Assembly: GCF_000003605.2 (NCBI RefSeq)
Contig: NW_003130359.1
Coordinates: forward strand, 393,701-404,500
DNA length: 10,800 bases
Origin: Saccoglossus kowalevskii
Lineage: Eukaryota; Hemichordata; Enteropneusta; Harrimaniidae
Direction: 5' to 3'
The position numbers were made by a program, and so were the translations under genes. This document shows positions 1 through 7,400 of the stretch, one piece after another. The notes beneath the pieces were generated by a model. That model saw only the letters and a list, made by a program, of their open reading frames with translations. It was not told where the DNA came from and ran no database searches. Position 1 is the first letter of the stretch. Every line of letters starts with the position of its first letter.

Positions 1-485
1 TTCATGCTAACCACAAGGTCCATAAACACCCAACATCACTTCATGCTAACCACAAGGTCCATAAACACCCAACATCACTTCATGTTTACCACAAGGTCCA
101 TAAACACCCAACATCACTTCATGCTTACCACAAGGTCCATAAACACCCAACATCACTTCATGTTTACCACAAGGTCCATCAACACCCAACATCACTTCAT
201 GTTTACCACAAGGTCCATAAACACCCAACATCACTTCATGTTTACCACAAGGTCCATAAACACCCAACATCACTTCATGCTAACCACAAGGTCCATAAAC
301 ACCCAACATCACTTCATGCTTACCACAAGGTCCATAAACACCCAACATCACTTCATGCTAACCACAAGATCCATTAACACCCAACATCACTTCATGCTAA
401 CCACAAGGTCCATAAACACCCAACATCACTTCATGCTAACCACAAGATCCATAAACACCCAACATCACTTCCTGTTTGCCACAAC
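1..485. repeat. 39-bp minisatellite, 12 full copies plus a degenerate 13th
   Basis: Units start at 1, 40, 79 and every 39 bases to 430; a decayed copy begins at 469. The array probably continues left of the window. The unit reads TTCATG then CTAACC, CTTACC or TTTACC, then ACAAGGTCCATAAACACC and CAACATCAC. Variants mix along the array, which suggests unequal exchange. Because 39 is a multiple of three, the plus strand stays open as a 13-residue repeat (MLTTRSINTQHHF); the minus strand is open only across copies lacking the CTAACC variant. I do not take either frame as a gene. Confidence 0.97.
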
Positions 486-593
486 ATATGATTTCAGTAA
501 TTTATAGTATAGTATTTGTTTCTGTACATAATTAAACAGTGTATGTCTCACTGTTCACAATGCTTTCTATAATTATAAGTATGGTTCAAGGGT

Positions 594-637
594 CAGGAAC
601 TAGATTAGTTCAACAAGAACTACCTTTCTAGTTCCTG
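594..637. repeat. Perfect 11-bp inverted repeat with nested 6-bp stem
   Basis: CAGGAACTAGA at 594-604 pairs with TCTAGTTCCTG at 627-637. Inside the 22-base loop, TAGTTC and GAACTA can pair again. No flanking target duplication was recognised. It could be a transcribed hairpin or a remnant foldback. Confidence 0.6.
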
Positions 638-1121
638 TATATTTATTTTTCTCATTGACATGCCTTGAGATTCGTGGACATTTCATTTCTGGTGAAATAA
701 AAGTAGTGGAATTGTCTTGCGGATTTTTTGACAACTGCTTGACTGATTGTTGTATAACTTGTAATTTACATTGTGTTGTTAGAGGCTTTTATGATAAGGA
801 TATCATTTGGCTATGTTATTTGTACATTGTTTGCAATACTAGTTTTTGGCTCGTCACTATTGTTTGGATATTCCACTAAACTATTCCCTTCATTAACAAT
901 GTTACATTTAGTAAGCAAAACCCTGGATTCAAACCAACAATTTTCAGATTGACAAGCTGTGTGAATGCATGGTCAACTGTACTAAATGTGATTGAAAGAA
1001 ACATGTTATATGTACATAAATTGGGTGCAATTTCTACAGGTCATTAGCCCTTCTATACAAAAGGAATTACGTAACACATATACATGTACACTGAGTGTGC
1101 CGACACACAGCCTGGGATGGA

Positions 1122-1195
1122 GCTGTTAGGGGTCTCTGTTTTAATAAACACCTTGCGGACATAGGATGTTTAGGTGAACCTGGACCCCAAACAGC
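1122..1195. repeat. Imperfect inverted repeat, 13-bp arms (12/13)
   Basis: GCTGTTAGGGGTC at 1122-1134 pairs with GACCCCAAACAGC at 1183-1195 with one mismatch. A nested CACCT/AGGTG pair sits at 1149-1153 and 1172-1176. Locally richer in GC than its surroundings. May be a small foldback element or structured RNA. Confidence 0.55.
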
Positions 1196-1869
1196 CATCG
1201 AATGTAACTAATGTTAGTGTCCTCATAGTCATACTTTTACTGATAGCTAAACAAGTATAAACACTACTTAAATACAAGTTTGAACACACAAATACTGAAT
1301 ACCAACAAATGTGTTTTTAATACACTATTCATATTTTCAAACTTGGGTTCAGAATATCTGTTGGAGTATAAAATCACTCTATCAGTGTTTTATCAAGAAA
1401 TTACACAATCACAAAAAGTTTTGAATAAAATTACTGGAAATGCCTATTCTGGACCCATTACAAAGGATTCAAAAACTGTCAAGTTTTGACAAACCAATGA
1501 TTGCAATGCTCTCATCTTGTAGACACAGCCTCTTTCTGATTTATGAGGAAATAAATACCAAACAATGAAGAATTGAAGAAATAACTGATACCTTACCTCT
1601 GCATGTATATCATGGTCAAAACAATATGCAGTGTACCCCAAAATTCTTATTTGGCCCAATATGCCGACAATTCAATTGCCCTGTTGACCACATGTATTTA
1701 TAGCTAAATTTCTATGTAGACCTATGTAGTACAAAGGATAACCAATCACAAAACAGTGTCAATCAGCAATGTGGTAACATGTAGAGGATGTCCTCGCAAA
1801 TTTTAAAACTGAACTACTGTTTCTATCATGGACTGCAGATCCAAAAGAAGTTCATTGTGTTCGTACAAA

Positions 1870-2180
1870 TCCCCTTAAAGGACGCTAGTCGTCGCGCTGT
1901 GCCGCACACATGTGCGACATTTGTGTTGATAAACATTGATTTTCCTACAATCCAATGCGCTCTGCTAACGGCAATCACGAGTACAGGTTGGCACAACCTT
2001 GGCATGACGTGCACTCATTACTGTACGTTCCAATCACCAACAAAATTCCATAGTTAAATCTTGGTAACGTCTCAGTTTGTGCTCCTTGGTCTGCACAACG
2101 AAGTCGCAATCTTTGTTCATACGAGTCACATCTCTCCCCCATGAGTGGCGTGGCACGACAACCATCGCCCTTAGAGTCTG
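1870..2180. other. CpG-enriched patch of unknown origin
   Basis: About 17 CpG dinucleotides fall in roughly 310 bp, whereas the flanks have almost none. A minus-strand frame (1975-2214) crosses part of it but shows no recognisable domain. The edges have similar TACAAATC words in opposite orientation (about 1863 and 2185), hinting at a degenerate inverted-repeat element. It could equally be a CpG-rich promoter or a young repeat. Confidence 0.4.
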
Positions 2181-3375
2181 AAGATTTGTATAAAAATTTG
2201 TTTTTTATTTTCAAAAAAAAGTGAACTGTATAATATGTAAGTTTGGATCTGTCAAAGCAGTACCGTATATAGCGAGGATTAAGTTTTCAAGGTGTAAGAT
2301 TGTTATCTTATTAATAATATTTTTAGCAAGACTGACTGCCTGAACACATCTGCTCACATTTAGATGTACTCTTGGAAACACAATAATTTCTCTGATAGTC
2401 AGTGTTGTTGATCCTGTGTCGATGCATTGCCAGTATTGATAATTACTTAGTATAGTGTGACAGCAAGGTTATGTTTATTACATCCTTCCCAGGAAACAAA
2501 GTAAGACATCCACAAAACAGATTCTGTACAGATACATACGTTTGTTACAGAACTGAATTGTGAATTTTAGAGTTACAAGATACATGTATGTTGGTCTGAG
2601 TACATCATCAAATCCACCATTTTGTTGATTCTTGTTCATAGCTGGTTGTGTTACAATCAGTGAAATAGTCCAAATATCCATTTATCACACCATTACATCA
2701 ACATGACTTGGCAAATCAATGTTCAATTTCAAATATGTATGTACTACGTCATCAAGACTCGGCATGACATGTTTGATTCCAACTACCCGTGTATCACACA
2801 CCAGGACAAATTTGGAATCATGCAAATATGGGTATGCAGGATTTGGTGAACACACGCCACATGAACCTACAAACTGCAGTGATTAGCTAAACAAAAACTC
2901 ATGTGCACCACAAAACTGAAAATGGTCATGAGAAAGAAACAACAAAATCTGGTCACCTAAAATACTTTATAAGAATAACTATTTACAAGGTACAATGAGT
3001 TTCATGCCAAATTAAATTACTAAATACAGATGCATGTATTGCGAAACACTGGGTTTTCGTGACTGACTTCAATCATTATGAAAAGAGATTACAATATGCT
3101 AAATGTATGTTGTTCATAAAAAAAAACATCTACACAAAATACAAGAATAGTCAAGACGACATCACCCAAATTCAAGATCTTAATTTCCTCAAAAGATATA
3201 GGTACGTACAAGGTATTTACAGATAGAAACCAAAATCAGAATCGTCCTTTGAAAATGTCTAATCAATTATGGGAACGTCTTACATGTACAAGTAAATGTT
3301 ACAGTCACAATTTAGCATCAGCTGTAACTTTTACAAATTTCTAAAAAAGTTTGTTGGAAAGCTATTAGTAAAACA
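2181..3375. other. Non-coding stretch, nothing diagnostic
   Basis: AT-rich, no gene supported. Minus-strand AATAAA hexamers occur at 2204-2209 and 2474-2479 and could serve as distal polyadenylation signals for the AGFG transcript, but that would require a 3'UTR of about 2 kb. Confidence 0.45.
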
Positions 3376-3621
3376 TTAACCCTTTCACCGCCACATTTTT
3401 TTCCTGCTTAAATTTATGTAAATTTGTTTAAATTTTTAGTAATTGTCACTGAATTAAATTTTAATTTTGGATTAAACAGTTAAAAATGTGACATTGTTTT
3501 TAGGTTTTGATAAAAAATTTGGTAATTTTCGCAACATTTCATATGGAAAAGTGCAGACTATAAATGGTACTAGGTATTTTGTGCATGGTGCCAACTGTTG
3601 CTTAGGCGATCAAAGGGTTAA
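3376..3621. mobile_element. piggyBac-like MITE, 238 bp, with TTAA target duplication
   Basis: The body is 3380-3617, flanked on both sides by TTAA (3376-3379 and 3618-3621). The left end reads CCCTTTCACCGCC and the inverted right end CCCTTTGATCGCC, matching at 11 of 13 positions. A TTAA target duplication with a CCC...GGG terminus is the hallmark of the piggyBac superfamily (CCCTTT-type ends are known in animal piggyBac/Looper families). The interior is AT-rich without coding capacity, so the copy is non-autonomous and would depend on a transposase elsewhere. The family name cannot be given from sequence alone. Confidence 0.8.
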
Positions 3622-4398
3622 TCAATACTTGAATGCATGAAAAAACATGGAGGTTGCATGTACTGTGGCTTTCAGAATATTTTATCATATTTTGTGATGG
3701 CTCAAATGGAATAAATATTGTAAATCAGTACATCTGATATACATGACTCAAAATGACACACTGAATCCCATTTTGATCATTTCTATGGACACCAGATCAT
3801 TGGAAGATAGAAACAAACAAGGGGTAGAATATTTGAAATGTGATAAAACAAAGTATGCATGCTGGCATTAAATAATAAATAATTGTATATAATAATAAAA
3901 GTCTATCCCCCTTTTCTGTGTGGCAACCCTATTCACCCATTAGTTATGAAGACAATTTTTGTTCTTTTTTTCTTCAGAAAATGTAAGTTATCATTGTTTT
4001 TAAAAATTGCTAAGGTTGATTTGATGATTCATGTGAACAATTTAGCAAGAAAAGGGAAACCTAGAAAGCGACTTTAATAATTAAGTACAATCCCCTTGCC
4101 ACAGAGATTAATTGAACCAAGTTTCTGCTAGGGACATATCCATTCAAAGTCAGCTTTATACTAATATTTTTTTTTCAAATTATTCAGGGATTATTTTTTT
4201 GTAGACTGGCAGCAAATAAAATCGACATGCTATTTGACAGCTGCATTCATATACATGTAACTTACTGCACAGACAGATAGAAGCAATATACACAACATCA
4301 CTGTCATTAAGAGGCATTTGCAGTATGGCTCAGGTGAAAGACATAGTCCTGTTTTGTCTTAGAAAGTCTAGTAACATAAATGTGACACATCACTAATG
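3622..4398 (-). other. Likely AGFG 3'UTR and downstream flank
   Basis: Lies directly after the TGA stop in transcript direction. No coding signal on either strand. The first minus-strand polyadenylation-like hexamer is ATTAAA at 4073-4078, about 320 bases past the stop. The true 3' end cannot be fixed without transcripts. Confidence 0.5.
4073..4078 (-). terminator. Candidate polyadenylation signal ATTAAA
   Basis: Nearest ATTAAA/AATAAA hexamer downstream of the AGFG stop codon on the minus strand. ATTAAA is the commonest variant signal. The downstream GU-rich element is weak, so this stays tentative. Confidence 0.3.
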
Positions 4399-4458
4399 TC
4401 ACAGGAAGGGATTGCTTGTGTTTGCAGGTCGAGCAGCATTCGGGAATTGACCAGCACT
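4399..4458 (-). CDS. AGFG1: AGFG terminal coding exon (19 residues, ends NPFL-stop)
   Basis: A 60-nt coding segment preceded by an extreme acceptor: fifteen T then GCAG. Read in phase 0 it gives SAGQFPNAARPANTSNPFL followed by TGA at 4399-4401. Joined to exon C it makes ANPFM-SAGQFP...NPFL, closely parallel to the human AGFG1 C-terminus, which has NPFM, then GQFP, then a terminal NPFL. It is too short to be seen as an ORF; I found it by looking for an NPF-stop codon pattern downstream of the exon C donor. The terminal NPFL would be the fourth EH-binding motif. The matching phase, the strong acceptor and the conserved tail make this exon nearly certain. Confidence 0.9.
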   Translation of the reverse strand, partial: SAGQFPNAARPANTSNPFL

Positions 4459-7400
4459 CTGCAAAAAAAAAAAAAAACATCATTGTTACAGGTGAATGTC
4501 CACCGATTTGAGCTCCGTACACATTGGTATGTATACATTGAGGATATCAAATTTGTGACTGTACAATATCAAATTTATAATATGAGATTATCGATAGTAA
4601 TTATTTCTTCCAACATGGGTTTAATGAATCTAATATTGTTAGCTTACTTTCTTGCAATCCAGAAATAGTCATTTTTTGAAACAATCACTATATTTTAAGT
4701 TTCAGGAATGCGTTGGCAACATAATTACTAGTTTTGGGGTCAATTAAAAACTGTGTTTATTTCAGAAATTCACCATGAGACATTGGTGGAACAAATTTCT
4801 GTGCACGAAGATGTTGGGAGAATTGAAAGTGACATCTAATATATATATATGCAGCTTTACATGTATATCACATACACATTTTAGCTGACATACGAAACTA
4901 TCAGAAATAATCAAATCAATATAATTCAAGAAATAATGTGTAAAACGACTAACATTTAATCAAGATTTAATAAATGGCTTTTTGTCACTGACACTCCAGG
5001 TTGGTGTACTCCTCGACACCAATCTGACACATATCTCACAAGGAGTGGCAGGTGTTTGACCAAAACTTGAATTGTTTTTTTTTTTACATAGGAAATTTCA
5101 AATTTTATTAGTTTTTGTTGTTCTGAAGATTTAATTATGTATAATATTAATATTTCACTGAAACATTTGATTAAAAAATAACTGTTGTAAAAAGAGTTCC
5201 GCTTATAAACACGTCATTATATTTTAGCCACAATCAGCTAGTAAGGTGTCATATTACACAGTTCTGTGCCAAGACGATGTTCTGAAACGACACAACAGGC
5301 ATGTTTTGTGATAATCTGCTATTATGTTGAAGGTTATCACAGAATAGATATATTTTGCATGATTTCACAGAACTGCGATGATATATTGGATAAATTATTG
5401 ATGGTGCTATGTGCAGTATCACACACATGATAAAGAGAATACTACCGAGCATACAGTTACAGGCTATAAGACAGTACAGTAAAATCAGATATGCTACAAA
5501 ATATGCATATATTTTGAATAGAACGTAACGCACCATGAATGGATTAGCTGCCATATTCATTTGTTGCTGTTGTTGTTGCATTTGTTGCTGATTCCATCCA
5601 CCAAATTGTTGTGGCTGTTGTTGCTGCTGCTGCTGCTGTTGTTGAGCCATCTTGAACTGGTTCCCAGCCATTGCCGTCATAGCGGCACCGCCAAAGCTGA
5701 GATCTTGCTGCGGGGTAAAACCTCCCATTGTACCAAAACCAGCAGGCTGTGCAGCCATGCCGCCAGGGACACCGCCCATCTGTCCAAATCCCCCTGTTTG
5801 TTGAGATGCATATGCCATGTTGGCAGATGCTCCAAATGATCCATTTGCTTGTGCTTGGCTATATACACTAGAAGGGGCCTGCGTCATAAATGGATTAGCA
5901 GCAATACTTAGTCCAAAGCCAGTTGTGCTTTGTTGGCCAAAGCCGGCAGTACTAGTTTGTCCAAAACCTGCCGGGGCCTGCTGTTGCTGTCCAAAACCTG
6001 CCGGGGCCTGCTGTTGCTGTCCAAAACCTGCAGGGGCCTGCTGTTGCTGTCCAAAACCTGCCGGGGCCTGCTGTTGCTGTCCAAATCCAGCTGTAACATA
6101 TTGTCCATATGCAGCTTGTCCACCATACCCTGTTGCTGTGCTACCTCCTTGGCTGAAAGGATTTGTTGATCCTATATTACAAAAATAAACAATGTAATGG
6201 ATTACGTTAATTCTACATGTGACATAAATTGACATGTTTTACTGTCATAAAATGGCAAATTTTCATTTGTGTCTCATTTACAAACATGTCATTGATTACA
6301 TGTTTGGAAGGGTATAAAATCTTCTAATGAGGCCTTGTTATTATGCAAAATACATTCAAATATGTAAATGGATTCAATAAATATTACATTAGTTTTCCCC
6401 ATAAATATAATGATCTCATATAGACTACTATAGTGGGCAATTCTGTTTGTATTATTATTTAAAAATATTTTTACTAGGAGTTGCAAAAACAATATTCTTA
6501 CTACAATCTGAAAAGAATTAAGTACCTACCTCCAAATGTACTACTAGTTGACATACCAAAGCCTGTTGACGATGATGGTGATGAACTCAAGGCAGTTAAA
6601 CTACTGGACTGTGTTACCGAGGATTGGGGGGCACTAAACACTGACACACCTCCTTTCCAATCTATATTACTGCCTGTGTCGTGAAATAACGTATCCAACT
6701 GTGAGAGAGCTGCATACCGATCAGCCGCACTTTTCTCTTGGGCCAATTGAGCAGGAGTTGTTGTAAAGATGGGTGCTGAACTAAAGTTACCAAAGTCATT
6801 TTGATTAGAGATAGAAGAACTAGGATGCGGTTGGCCAGGTTGGTTTGGTTGAAGAAGACCTGGGGGAGAAAAAAAGATCAATCAAGCATCATCAAATGAC
6901 CGAGTGTATATTTATAGACTAATAAAACAGTTATTTAAGATGTATGTACCAATAATAATCAAAAGTACATCCTCGTACGTCAGTTGATGAAAAATCAGCA
7001 ACATGATGGTCAAAATAGCTTCTCTGTTTAAGCAGAGCAGTCATGATCAAGTCAAAACAACTGCTTTGTTTACATGCTTGTTTAAGTGTCTCAACTCGTG
7101 TTCAGATCTTACCACTGATATGGATAAGTTAAATAGTAGTCTTGGATACATCAACTCTGGTTATAGGATACATCTGTGATTGAGTATAAGAGTGTACCCC
7201 TAATATCACAAAATGAATTAATCAAATAGAAGTCCAGCCAAGTTAATCAATCAAACTAGCAGTTTTGAATAAGTCAAATAGTATTTTTTAACAAATATGA
7301 CAACAAATATTTGCTAAAGTTACAGGATTTAAAATATCATGAAATATTCAAATCTAATAGAGGCCCCTCCAAGGTACAAATGAAGTTCAGTGCTGCATGC

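Larger units (their letters stand above)
486..1865. other. Non-coding stretch, AT-rich
   Basis: No supported gene. Open frames at 655-879, 1280-1489 and 1444-1659 (minus) are short, have no recognisable motif and no splice or promoter context. Contains two foldbacks (594-637 and 1122-1195). Confidence 0.6.

Noticed and set aside
1-485. CRISPR-like array or plus-strand 167-residue repeat protein
   Set aside because: The 39-bp units abut with no spacers, so it is not a CRISPR. The reading frame is a by-product of a 3n-length unit without stops and has no independent coding support.
655-879. Plus-strand 74-residue Cys-rich frame
   Set aside because: No signal peptide, no cysteine spacing of a known family, and no transcript features; its length is expected by chance.
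915-945. tRNA or SINE B-box-like word (minus GGTTTGAATCC)
   Set aside because: No matching A box at the right distance and no cloverleaf could be drawn.
4307-4550. Minus-strand frames overlapping the last exon with poly-Phe runs
   Set aside because: They read the T15 pyrimidine tract of the splice acceptor in the wrong frames; the correct frame ends NPFL-stop.
5249-5533. Continuation of exon C as normal coding sequence
   Set aside because: Composition changes abruptly to hydrophobic after a usable GT donor, and a phase-matched conserved last exon exists at 4399-4458.
5561-6188. Plus-strand open frames (Leu-rich, Cys/Pro-rich) opposite exon C
   Set aside because: They are antisense readings of the polyQ and 30-bp repeats; the minus strand has splice sites and recognisable AGFG motifs.
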